Assembly (NCBI GenBank): GCA_021397835.1
Contig: JAJFZO010000049.1
Coordinates: forward strand, 2,423,001-2,487,000
DNA length: 64,000 nt
Reading direction: 5' to 3'
From: Moringa oleifera
Lineage: Eukaryota > Streptophyta > Magnoliopsida > Brassicales > Moringaceae
Part shown: one piece after another, positions 48,157 to 60,821 of the stretch
Layout of the letters: each line of letters begins with the position of its first letter
Numbering within the stretch: the first letter of the stretch is position 1
Notes under the pieces: model-generated
Databases searched by the model: none
Seen by the model: the letters and a program-made list of their open reading frames with translations, nothing else
What the model was told of the DNA's origin: nothing
Made by a program: the position numbers and the translations under genes

Positions 48157-49591
48157 AACCCAAAAGGCTAAGATTCGAGAGAAGCTCCAATGGGCAACCG
48201 TGAAGAATTAACGGCCGAAAGCATACCACGCACGGCCATAAACCTCTTCTGGATAAGAATGGCTGTTCTCGGCCCAATAGAGCCCCACTGCTTGGCCGAG
48301 TTTTCAAGCTACTCTGTGGTTAATAATAATAGCTCTACTACTAATTAAAAGAAATAAATAAAATAAACCCAAAGATCTATGGCTAGCGAGTTTGAGTCAG
48401 AAAGGCCAGGCCCGGCCCAGGAAGAGCACATAATGTGAAGCCGAAGATGTCCGGATAAAATAAAATTAGAGAGGTGGGACTCAGAGGGAGCCGAGCAAAA
48501 CATATTAAAATAAAAAAATAAAAACAAAGCCATGTAGCGCACTGAGTTTATATATTTATACGGAAGCTCTGCCCCACTAGGCCCTTGTCTCCAAATTGTG
48601 TTGCCTGACAAGCCATTTTCTATATCTCTAGGCACAAGAAAGGATATGGAAACACGCATGCATAGCACAATCAGAATCTGTTCCCCTGGGTTACATACAA
48701 TGCAGTTTGAAGCGAGAGCTTTATTAGTTAATTCAAAGTGTTCTGCATTCTGTGCAAGCATGAATTTGCCTGTGTGGGTACAGTCTACCAACTCTGAACT
48801 GGTATTTATGGTTTATGGGGCATGTAGTTCTGCCATAAGAGAAACAAAAAATACCTGTTCTTAATACTTTAAAAAAAAATTTGAAGCAACTCAATTTTTT
48901 CAGTTCCACTGTTTCAGGGAAGTGAAGCCCCAAGGAACCAGACTCCAACCAAACCCCAACTGCCATGGTGACAGAGACCAACTGTAAAGGCAACATGCAT
49001 ATGATATTCAAGCTGGAAGAACTTCCTGTGAAAAATACATCAAGCCACAAATGCAAAATGCATAGCTAGCAATGCTAAAACATGTTTTCACAGCAGAATG
49101 ACTTCCAAAGGAGAATTAAACTACTACATGAATAAGCAAGTTAAGACTAGTAAATCTTATCAAATATGTCTACATATGTACTCCACGAGAAAATTATTTT
49201 CATGAACGTCAACAAACATATCCAGGGTTTCAATGACAACATCTAGAGCTGCATCCACACAGAAAACAACACTTACTATCTACTCTAGAGAAGTTTGAAG
49301 ATATCAAAGAGCATAGTCCAAGCAGGGCAAAGAATACTTAAGAAAAAAATACACCTAAATAGTTACCACCACAGAACATGTGTAAGCTGTGTAAGCTGAT
49401 AAACTATCTTTCCATCCATCTTGGACTATACGGAATAAACTGACAAGCTATTGAAGGAGCTAGAAAATTAGATGGAGAAGCATCAACAACATTACATTTA
49501 GCAAGGGATAGCCAGCATATAGGAATTTTCATTTATGAATATACATTGATTTATATATACAATGGTGCATGTCTCAGTAAGAGATACCGAC
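48157..49591. other. Intergenic between DUF3754 promoter and NFRKB-like 3' end
   Basis: About 1.4 kb. The first 150 bp should hold the DUF3754 promoter and leader, and the last few hundred bp the NFRKB-like 3' untranslated region. Overlapping short frames on both strands at 48345-49056 lack family resemblance. Confidence 0.55.
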
Positions 49592-51429
49592 TTAGGTCCT
49601 TCGTATTGAAGGTTCCTTGTCCAAAGGTGTCTCTTTCCACCTCTTCACTGCTTTTGCACCCTCACTGAGATGTTGGTTTGGTTCTTTTAGACTACCAGAC
49701 TCCAAATGAGTAGCTGCAATCAGTGATTTACTAAAGTCGAGTGAGTTTCGCTTCACTTGAACCTTCCTTCGCTTATATGTCAACGGAAGCATATGATCAA
49801 ACTTAATCCCCTCTGACTCACTACGTTTACTTAGAATATTATCCAATTTTCTGATGCTGACATCATTTTTGCCATTCATCTGAATCGATGAAGATGCCAT
49901 TGCTCTTTCCTGAGTAACAGTGCCAATATCTGCAATTCTTGGAACCACTTCCGGAAATCTTGGATGACCAGGAATGTGCTCTTTCTGAAGGGTCTGTGAA
50001 TGCTGCTCTCCTTGGTAGTACTGAATACCAAATGGGTAAAGATCCAAGGATCTCACAGAAAGTTCTTTATCAACTAACCCCAAATTTTTCCACAAATTTT
50101 CACCACCATATGTACATCTCTTTGCACCCATTGTGTCCCCTGATGAGTCAAATTCTCCATTAAAACTCCTTCTCGAATTGTCTACAAACAATTTGTGGTT
50201 TCCTGTATCGGTAATATCATCTAACAATTGGTCCATTTCCCTCTTTACCTTTCTTGTAGAACTTCGTGTATCCCCACTGCTAGTTAAAGTAATCTCTTGC
50301 TGATTCAATACACAATTAGGCAGCTCTTGAGTTGTATGAACTTTTCTGTCACCAAGGTTCTGCCACAGGGAAGGTAACTCAATATAGCCAGCTACATTGC
50401 CAGAATGTGTAGATGCTGGCAAACAAGACAAATTACGATCCTGCAAACCTTGAGTTCCGACCAGTGAGGTTGGCTGTAGCCGTCGTAGCACCGCATTTGA
50501 TTGCTCTGGTCTAACAGCAGGAACTTTAGGCACCACTTTCAATAGACCCTTTGGTACAGATCGATACTGTTCCAGTACGTCACAGAAGACCATCTTCGGG
50601 TGATTTTGGGATGCAGTAGTCTTTGATGCCTTTACTTTTAAGACACCCTTAGCACCGCAGCTTAGAGTAAGAGCAGGCAAAGTATTAGTTATTTTCTTAC
50701 TTTCCACAGAATTTACTCTGTTTAACAAATGATGCTTATATGCATCAGATTTAACTTCCTCCTTTAGAAGACACCATCCGTGGGGACTGTATTAAGGTCA
50801 AGCAAATCAAAGTCTTTCTGTTTTCTCTTTTTCGACCATACATAAAGTCTTTCATTAACAGCACTTCTCTTATCACACTGATCCCACACAGTCTTCATGT
50901 CCTTGAACACTTGGACCATGTTGTCGTGGTAGGATCTTAAGGAGTGATAATACTTTCTCCTCTGATAGAACTCCAAACATTCTCTAAAACAAGCCACCTT
51001 CGGAGGATAAAATCCTCCTTTCAATCTTTTGAAAAATATATCCAGGGCATTCCCAAAATATAGATCACTACCACCAAAAAGCTCCTTCATAGTTAACATG
51101 AAAGTCTGCTGGTCCATATCTGGAAGGTAAGCTGACAGAGAGAACCTTTCTTCCTCAGTCAAACATGAATTCCATGTATCTAAAGATAATATTTCTCTTA
51201 AATCTGGCAGGTCATAAAGTTCATATGGTATGCTGCAGAGCTGACCTTCCACCATACCAAGTTCACAATTCACTTCTGTAAAGTCATAATCATCAGAATC
51301 ATCCCCCGAATCTGGCCCTGAAGCTGGGTTGTCCTCCACCCCAATGCCTTTACCGTCGAGGAAGCAGAAAGTTTGACTGCCATAGCTACTGGCCCCTGAT
51401 ATCTTATGGCCAACTTTCAGAATGCCCAT
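49592..51429 (-). CDS. NFRKB-like nuclear protein (INO80-associated type), with apparent frameshift
   Basis: Coding begins at ATG 51429 (MGILKVGHKISG), directly after a good acceptor (TCTTAG|TGTCA), and runs through an acidic patch (GPDSGDDSDDYDF) into the DEUBAD-type region: IPYELYDLPDLREILSLDTW, LTEEERFSLSAYLPDMD, FGNALDIFFKRLKGGFYPP and RRKYYHSLRSYHDNMV. This is the plant counterpart of the N terminus of NFRKB/INO80G, which docks the deubiquitinase UCH37 to the INO80 remodeller in animals. The first frame stops at 50766-50764 after DLNTVPTDGVF. A second open frame continues from that point to 49592 (LLKEEVKSDAYKHH, GVLKVKASK, FPEVVPRIADI, LPLTYKRRKVQVKRNS), and the two would join if one base were present near 50768. 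The long second frame resembles the rest of the plant protein. So this is either a real one-base deletion or a sequence error. Confidence 0.8.
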
Positions 51430-52800
51430 TGACACTAAGATGGTAAGATATATGATCTAGTCACAGGAAAATGTCAAAATGCTGTCACAACTTGATCGCC
51501 AGAATAAAGATCCCTAAGCAGGAGATAAAATATTCAGCCATCAGAATCAGCACAGATCACATCACAATTTCTAATAAACTTCCCCTGACTTCAACAAGAA
51601 AAGATAGAATTCTATCTCATTTTCCTCTAAATGTGATGTCAGTAATTTAATAGTACATATAGCTTCCAATAGATCCACAAATTTTACAACACAATGGCAG
51701 TAATTAGCAATTTGCAGAATTGTAATCACTTTCCAGACTGTAAAATGAGACAATAGAAATTTTGGGCAGCACCAGATTGCACAAACAATTAAGAGTTTTC
51801 ATTACCATATACCCACATGGACAAGTAGGTCATACTGACAATTTGATCACTGAGTCATTCTTACTGAAGGAAAGCATTAATCCAAAGGCTACTGACTTAA
51901 CCATGATAGCATTGGAAAAACATGAACAAACAAATAATAAATTATGCAAAGGAAAACCCAGCTGCATGCATCAAAATGACCTACAGCTAAATAATATTAA
52001 CATGAAAAGTGTGAATTTATCCTAGAAAATACCTAACAGCATTTACCAATGTGGCATGAACTCCTATCATATAGAGGGATATTTGATACATTTTCCACTA
52101 TACTATTTCAGATCACTCCATCTCCAAGCCAATATTGATGTCATTATGTTTAATGTCAAGAACAAAGGCCAACAATGTAGTTCTAGAAAAATACTGCCAT
52201 AACATTTAGTAAAACAAGCTTGCATGTTAAGCAGAGGATCTAAAATGGTACAATTATAGAATTCATGAATCCCAACAAGAGAAATGAGATGAATCATTTA
52301 AGTAATTATGCAAAATCGAACTGACCCAGATGCATCCTCTCAAATGTCCTAGTTAATGAAGTAAAACAGTGTCCATGTATTGGACTACTGTACCAAAACA
52401 CGAGGTAGGAACAGCGATCACGATAATTACCAGAATCTGAAGCCAAGTCTCAGCTAAACCCAAGAAACAGTAACCACGTCAACAACAGAGAAATTATGGA
52501 ACCAAAAAAGGTTATAATCAAGGCCAAGAACACCGTGATCAACTACAATCAACCCCAAATGATAATCAACCCAGACCCAGCAAGTGAAGTCAGTAGCCCA
52601 TGCTGATGAACAAAGAATTTGAGAGGAAAAAGGAACAGACAAGGAAAGTCGCAGCAAAGAGAAACACTCAAAAAAAGGAAAAGATCAAGAAATGACAAAG
52701 GACGAAGCACAGCGTGAATTTAGGGGATAGAGAGCAACGAGGGACTTACCTTGGTTGCATGTAGAGAAAATGGTGACCCGAAACAGAGCACAAGTCCCAT
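51430..52800 (-). other. 5' leader intron and first non-coding exon of the NFRKB-like gene
   Basis: A strong minus-strand donor (CCAAG|GTAAGT, exon end at 52750) pairs with the acceptor just upstream of the coding ATG, giving a leader intron of about 1.3 kb. The leader exon contains an ATG that, after splicing, opens a 13-codon frame overlapping the main start. No other feature is seen in the intron. Confidence 0.6.
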
Positions 52801-55800
52801 TGGATTACTTTTACCTCCACCTCTCCAAACCATCTTGTTTTCTTTCCCTTTTCTCCTTTACTCTGTTGGATTTCCTTTTTCTGCTTTTTCCGTTTTCTCT
52901 TTTTCTTTTATTTTGATCGTATTGGCCTACCAATTGTAGGTGTGGTATGCACAGTGGTGAGAGTAACATCACCTGAAACGAACAGTCTCTGTCCCTTTCT
53001 CGAAGAGTTTAATGATTCTTTAATGGTTTTATTAACTTTTAACAACACGGGGGAAGGCAAACTGCAGGCCGGCCAAGCAGCCGCGACCCAGCCCAGCAGA
53101 AACGTAAGGCCTAAGACACATTTTGGTTGTTACCAATTTCCCTTTAATATGTCATGCATGATTATTCTAAATAAAATTTAATTTTAAAACGGTTAAAATA
53201 ATTCTAGATACAGATCATATCCAAATTTTGTATTTTGGTAAGATTTCATATTTTATGAAACGTTAATGTTATTATTAAATTTATTCCAATTGAATTTAAT
53301 TATTAATAAATTTAAAATTTTTATAAGGTTTATTTTCAATTTTTTATATTATTATTAGGCATTCCCATTATTCAACTTTTTGATGTTTCTTCTCCATGAA
53401 AACTATTTTTGCCATTTCAAGAGCACTTAGCCAGAAAATGTCTACTCACGAGTTCAACTTGCCTTATTGTTATCGAACATCATCCTATATCCTACGAGCT
53501 CTCTCAAAAGTACAATCTTATTTTTTCAGTTCGAATCTCACCTCATTTTATTTTATCATATTCTTTTGTCATCGAATAATACTTTATAAAAAAACCACGT
53601 CGTTTTTATCAATCGTCTTTATTAAATTGATGTCGTTGAGTTCTTAGCGTCGTGTCATCCCGGAAACCTTCTAAGCTGCAGTGATAAGATCAAAGGGTTG
53701 CTGTGTGAACTCACTCGTGGCTCGCATTAACTAGATTTGGTCAAGATAGAGCTGAAATTACAATTTTAATTTTTGACAATATTATGAGTATGCTAACCAG
53801 AAAGTCGCACTAAAAAGATAATTAATAATTGACTTAACCCATACCATTCTTAATTTTTTTTCTTTAATTACAAAACAATAAATATTAAACATAATTAATC
53901 ATTAGAGTTACTTTAATTAAAAAATTTAATTCAATAATAAATCACACAACATTGTCATCTTCATTGATTGTCATTTTTAAAGAAATCATGGTAGTCATCA
54001 AATTCAGACAAAGCAAATAAAAACACTACTAATTTTTGAGGAAAAAAATTGTGTTACCGATTTATCCCTTAGTCAAGACGTGTATTTTTTAAATTACTAT
54101 CATTGCAGTTGGATTTAATTTAAATCAAATTAATAATCTAAATATAAATTTAGTTCGCTAAAATACGAATGTTGATTTAAAAAATGATCAAATTATAAAG
54201 CTTAAAACAATATTTATTTGATAAATTTTATAATTTTTAATTTTTTATTATTTTTATATGTTAATATTTGCTGAAATAAATTTGATTTAAAACTTTAAGA
54301 AACACCCTCTCCTAAAATTAATCATGATTTTTAAAACATATGCCAACCGATCTTGATTGATCAAAAATAATCAAATTAAATTATTTTGTCATTGATTTTT
54401 AATGTTGTTAACTCAATGCAAAAATTTAACAAAGATAAAAACAATATTTTAAAAAATAAATTAAAAAACTCAACGACATCGCATTAACTTACTACCTATA
54501 ATCACTTTTTTTAAAAATTTTTATTCATAAATTTAATCATCATCTCTACAAATTTTGATACGTTGAATTAAACTTTTGCATTTTAGTGTATTAATTTTCT
54601 TTTATAGCCATATATTTTTAAAAAAAAACTAATTTTGTTGGTTATTGAGGTCAAATAATTGAGTTTGAATTTGGTGGATCTAAGATTTTTTTTTTTTTAA
54701 TTTTAAAAAGATTGTTTTGCCCACAACCTGAAGAGTCTTGAAACTCTATTGGATATAAACCAAACCGTATTGTTAAAACTTAAGTTTAATTTTATTATAA
54801 TCAATTAATTAAATTTTATTTAGGTTTAGAGACTCTTATGGTTTTTATTGGCACAATTTGTATTTGTATATATTTCAAAGTTTTGTATATTAATTACTTA
54901 TAAGATTTAGAGATTTAGTTCATGAATCATAAAAAATTGAAAATTGTTGTTATTAATATCATAATTTAAATGTTTTAACATAATTATCATATTATTTATT
55001 ATTTTACAAATGAAAAATTAATTTTTTTACAAAATCTAACAAATATTTTGAATTAATTATACTAAAAAAGTTTACATTTTATACATATTCTCAAATTATG
55101 GTATATAAAAATTAAAACACATTAAAAGCTTACATCTTAATGTTTTATCTAAAGTAAGATTCTATTTAATAGATCCTATTAATTTTGAAATTTATAATTT
55201 GTAACATATGATGAAATAGTGATTACATTTCTATAATAATTTTTTATTTTATTTTTATAATTTTTTATAAAACACGACGATTAAAAAATATAAAAAATGT
55301 AAATTTATTTTCCTATTTAGCTAATAAAAAAACAATCTTATTTTTTTAAGCACATATATAAACTAAATTGATGTAATTCTGATTTAATGTATTAAAAAAT
55401 TAGGAGTGATAAAATTAATAAAATCTATTTGAGGAAAGTAAAAAAAAAATGTCAAAATATAATTTTTTAATTTATGCAATTTAAAAAATTTATACAAAAT
55501 GTAATTATTTATAATATAATTAATCAATATATTTTTGATATCACTATATGCCAACTTTTTTGGATATTTTTTTGTTAAATTTGTAATTTTTTTTAATTTC
55601 AAGTTAATCAAACAATGAAAATTTTGAATTCAACACAATGTTTTGAGTATTAAATTTATATTCAATTATGTTTAATGGGTGGTGATTATTCTTAATGCTT
55701 AGATGTAATAACAATTCTTGGGCAATTAAATATATGGATGAGAATGGAAACAGAAACCCTTTTAAGTTTTGTGAAACAATTTAAAACATTTTGGAGAAAA

Positions 55801-56200
55801 TAAAAATTGTATTTATTGATTATTTAGATAATTATCGGCTACCATTTTTTAAAATTCTCTTCAAATGCAGCCAAATGAAATAGATAAATATGTTTTTCAT
55901 ATATTTTTTATCATTGAAAATTTCATATAAATTTTCTAAAAAGTGAAAGTTAATTTATTTTCACTTTACATCTTATAGTATTAATTATGTTAATTTTATC
56001 TGTGAATTTTAAATTTTTATCAAATAGAAAATTTACTTTACTTTGACATATCCGCATATAATTTAAAATAAAGAATAAAAAATACACTTTTTGTTTTTCC
56101 CTATTTGCCCTTATGTTTATTAGTATAAATAAGTTCGACGTCGTATCGTTAAAGAGAAGATTAAACAAAAAGGAAATTCTTTTTCCTTGGGTTCTTAATC
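52801..56200. other. AT-rich gene desert
   Basis: About 3.4 kb, the largest featureless stretch. From 53150 on it is very AT-rich with poly-T and poly-A runs. I found no open frame of family resemblance, LTR ends, or long inverted repeats on inspection. Confidence 0.6.
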
Positions 56201-56589
56201 CATTTTCGGCCGTCTAAAGTGCTAGGATTTGTCGTTTTGTTAATGGCCATGGACCTGTGCGATTCCATTTGATTGTTTGGCAGAGCCCGTCACCGTCAAA
56301 GCACCAATTGAGGTCTAGAACTTCAAAGTCTTTCTAATGGAGATCGATTCCTTACGTTTGATGCAAGCACCGACATCGATAAGCCGTGAACCCTGAGATG
56401 CGCATTTGGGCGCCACCAAAACTATCGTGATCAGAATCAGAAAAAGCAAAACCGTGAGAACGACGAAGTGGCGGCTTCAAGTAGGTGAAGGAAAAATGCG
56501 GGGACTAGCTCCTGCTTAATTAGTTGATATCAATAATCCTCTCCTGCGGAAACCCACCACACGCCTGCTGCTTCTTGCCTGCCTTCAAG

Positions 56590-59488
56590 ATGAACCATCA
56601 CAGTCAGAACAGCAATAATCCTTATGTCCAGATTTCACCAACTCCAGCATCTGGCAGGAGTGAGTTTGGATTCTATGTTTCTTTTTGTTTCTGTATGTTC
56701 TTTTAATCATCGTGCTATAAATTGCACCGGTTAAGAGGGAAGCGTGATCGTTTTTACTTTTTTGATTTACAAAATAAGCTTGGGTTTTACAGGGCCGATG
56801 GAAAAGTTTTGCGATGTGTTGAATCGGTGCGGGAGGAGGCTGGAAGATGCCACCCGAAAAGCTGAAACACTTGCTGACAATGTTTGGCATCACCGTAAGT
56901 CTTCTCTTCTCAATATGGAAGTAGCTTTTATTATTATTCTTATTTTTGAGGTCTGTTGGGAATTTGATCCAGAATAAACATATGTGCAATTACTGGCTTG
57001 CTTATGAAGTGGACATGGATTATTTGCTCTGGAAGCTGTGTGGATTGGAAATAGTGGTTTTAGAAAGACAAAAGACCTACTATAGAATGATTTGTTTTGG
57101 CACTCTTGTACATGATAACTTAATTTGTGTATTGGGTTATGCTAAAGGCCTTTGGCCTGTTCCATGTTGCAAATTAAAGAACTGAGACAAACTACTATCT
57201 TTGTCTTAACTCTTCTTTTGCAACTGCAATGACATTATTTTGCCTCAGGTAACAATGTATGGCCCAGGAATGTAATTCTCGTCTGCAATCAGTCCTTGAG
57301 AGCAATTATGTCTCAACTAATTAGTGCTTGTGGAAACTATGATTGGAACACTTTCTTTGGCATATTTTATGAAGTTAAATGGACCTATGACAATGGTTGG
57401 GATTATAAAGCAACTTTAATGGTTTGCTTGGAGGGTCTTGTTTTTATTATTTGCTTGTAGTGTCACTGCTTATGATGGGTTATACGCATGTCATATATTA
57501 CTCTTTCCTTCAAGATTTATGGCTTCGGTAATCTTTGACACTTACTACTTTTAGCCTCTTCCCTTTATTGCTTTCTTCTATGCAATTTATTTCTTCCTGT
57601 CATCTCAAGTATGAAAGGGTTTGCTCGACAACATGCATGTATTGGGTTGATGTCGGCTCGTAGACTAGCTTCTAGGGAGGTGGATTAGTTTATTACTTTT
57701 CCTTCATTGGATATTTTCCTTGGATTTGTGGGCACTAATAAGGTATATCTGGAGCCGCAAATTGGAGCTCTAGGCATTCTCTACATCCTAGAACCATATG
57801 TTGGGAGTTCAGTGCATAAATTTCTTTAGTTTGATGAGAATGCTCCTCTTGATTATGCATTACTGTTTCCATCTCTCACTCTGTGAGCTTTTGTATCCAT
57901 TCAAGTGCCAGAAAATAAAAGGTTTCTTTGATCGTGAACATGGAAACAGCTGTAAATAATGCAAACAGTTGAACAAATTTCAAAATTAAAGGATTTTTTA
58001 TGAGTTAAAGAGATGAACTGCTTCTGCCTCTTAACTTCAACTGTTAACTGAAAAAAAACTCCTTACATATAAGTGTGATAACCAGTATGAATACCTTTTA
58101 ACTGTTGGAACTTCAAAGTGACAGTAGCTCAGCTTTGTTTTCTTGTCCCTGGTTTTCTTTGAATGACATCTTATGTGTTTAGCTACTAGAAATGAGTGGG
58201 TGTTCTCATAAATTCTTACTCTTTGTTGATTGTGAAACTGAGAATTCTTCTCTAGATCATCTCAAATACTCATTTGAAACAGATTCCAGCTCATAACTAA
58301 TTGTTTCATAGCAGTCAAGGTAAGTCCTAGTCTCAGCAACGCTGCAATGGCAAGGCTTGCTCAGGGGACAAAGGTGCTTGCAGAAGGAGGGCATGATAGA
58401 GTATATCAACACGAATTTGAAGTCTTGCCAGGAGACAAGCTTCTAAAGGCATATGTTTGCTATCTATCGACTTCCTCAGGACCTGTGATTGGGACACTAT
58501 ATATTTCGACTCAAAGATTGGCCTTTTGTAGTGATTATCCGCTCTGTTATTATTCTCCAACAGGATTGCAGGAGTGGATGTATTGCAAGGTATCACCTGG
58601 TCTTTGTTTCCTGAGTTGCAGGCTTTATGTCATTTGCAATTCTAATTATATGAGATCACCTTCACTATCATTCTCCACAGGATGGTTCTCAGTTCTTTGC
58701 ATATCTTTAACTTACTAGTTGAGATTTCATATCTTCCAAGTGAAATGGTAAATTTGGGGTGTATGGTTGGATAGAATTCCGGTCTATAGACTATCCTCAG
58801 TGCATTATTATTTTTTAGTAGCATCTTCTAGCATAAAGACAAGCAACTAACTCATGGACTCCATAAAGTTCATGGCTGCCCCTTATAATTTCACTATCTT
58901 GCTCAACTAGAATTAGTGTTTAGCCAAAACAGAGCATAAGGGAACTTGAAATTTAGCATTTTCTCCTTAACTGTGAATGTCTAAACAGTATATCAGGCTT
59001 AAATTGGGTCAGAATGTCCGAGAGTCAATCTATCCCCAGACTAGGCTAGTTCCAAACCCAGTTTTGGCCTTTGTAGGAGATAGTAGTAGCCCATGGTTAC
59101 CTTTATCAGTTGTTCTAAGCTGCTCATGTTGCAATGTTAGTTTGAGCCCCATTCTGTTATAGTTGTTATTGCTTTGTTTTTTACTTTTTCACTTCTTAAA
59201 GTTGTCACAATCAAAGTCCAGTGGAACTCTTGACTTTCTAGGGAGTTGTGTATTAAATTGCTACTTATCTTCTACTCTTAACTTTTAACATTCAAAAGTG
59301 TCAATGTCTAGGTGGTGGTGTATCTCGATCAGTTAAGAACAGTCAATCCTTCAGCAAGCAGATTGAACCCTTCTGAAAGGTACATCCATATAGTCACAAG
59401 GGATAACTATGAATTCTGGTTTATGGGGTTTGTATCTTATGACAAGGCACTCAAGACCTTAACGGAAGCTCTACATCATGCTTTGTGA
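56590..59488 (+). CDS. GEM-like GRAM-domain protein
   Basis: Four exons: 56590-56659, 56793-56894, 58315-58589 and 59312-59488; 624 nt, 207 aa. The start gives [17 protein letters not shown], typical of GEM-like proteins, followed by the conserved helix [20 protein letters not shown]. The GRAM domain spans about residues 85-200: [83 protein letters not shown] and [16 protein letters not shown] domains bind membrane lipids; GEM (GL2-expression modulator) and the FIP1/GER-type relatives act in epidermal patterning and ABA or seed responses. The role of this member is not known. It sits next to the cathepsin B gene, as a GRAM gene (At4g01600) does in Arabidopsis. Confidence 0.94.
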
Positions 59489-60821
59489 TTGTTCTGGGGA
59501 GTTTTTCTTATCTAATTGTCTTTCATCTCTCTACATAAATTACTGAAATAAAGATCAGAGAAAAATGTTGGAACTGTAATAATATAACTATCGTCAGGTG
59601 TCTGATTTTTTTAGCACCTCATGAACTATCTTCAGCTGATAGTAAGTATCAAAAACCCTGAGCATTTTCTTAACATATTTTCTTCTTGTCCTTCTATTTG
59701 TACACTGCCTTACCTCAAGGATACTACTGATGACATGGTTGTCAACTTGCTTAAGGTCTTGCTTGGTTTATTTTCATGTCATTTGTTTACATCTCTTTTG
59801 ATTTCTCTTTCCTTTGAATCTTTCTCTTACCTTTTATCCTTCCTTGGTACCTCGCTTTGACATCACATGGGCTAAAGGGGTAAAATTCCTCTTGGTCTAT
59901 GCATATATAATAAGAATTTCAGAGATTGTTGTCTAAATAATAATCTGCTTTCCTGTAAAAGGATTGAGTTTGTATTGGCTGCTTTCCAGTTTTGAATTTT
60001 AATCAATTTAGAAATAGTCTTTCTCCAATGGCTGGGGAAAGCATATCCTGTGGTGGCAAGATTACATTTTTACTACCTTTAAGAGTCTGGTGATCCTCAT
60101 TTAAAAATTAGGTATTGCCCTAATCCCTATATCAGACCATCAAATGCTTCTAGTCTTGCCCTCTCAGGCGTCAGTTGCACTTATGGAGTTGAATGACGAT
60201 GCTTTTCTTTGCATTTTCAAAGCAGTCTCCAATAGCAAGCCTATCTTCAAGGATTCATCAGATTCTGCACAACTAGACAAATGAGGCCGCATAATGGATT
60301 GGCAGGAAATTCTTTTGTCAGAAAAAGGACAGTAATTTCTGTTAGTCACAATGCCCAAATAATGAAAGCTGATCGCCAATGGATATCCAAAAGCAGAAAA
60401 GATAACATTGCCGTGAGAGCTTCAATCAATGGAGCTTCTAGTATTTATTTATCAGAGATAATATGACACAGAAAAAGAGGATAATTAAGGACTTTGCATG
60501 GAGTAGCAATCTTTATTTTTATTTTTATTTTTTGTGAATTGGGAAGGAAATATCTATGGCGGCACTGTTCCTTTGGGTGGGATACATCAATTCAACAGTG
60601 TTTCTAGGATTCTACTGAAGAACAGGGAAGATTCCTTAAGAAAATTAGTCTTTTTGATTATCCTATCTTCACTTTTCCGAATAAAATGAGCCCATCAAGC
60701 TCTTTTGTCGCGACCTACATCGATCTCATTTCCTCTCCGTTAATAAAGGGAGGCAACCATCAAGGGCCCTTTCCATAGCTAACCCAGCAACTGCTTTCTT
60801 CTTTCTCAAGGGAGAGGGACC
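59489..60821. other. Intergenic between GEM-like and cathepsin B-like genes
   Basis: Contains the GEM-like 3' region and the cathepsin B promoter. An ATTTTT-type run lies at 60510-60532. No other gene seen. Confidence 0.6.

Noticed and set aside
49592..50728. Second half of the NFRKB-like gene as a separate gene
   Set aside because: No promoter space or start context; content and position fit the C-terminal part of the same protein after a one-base shift.
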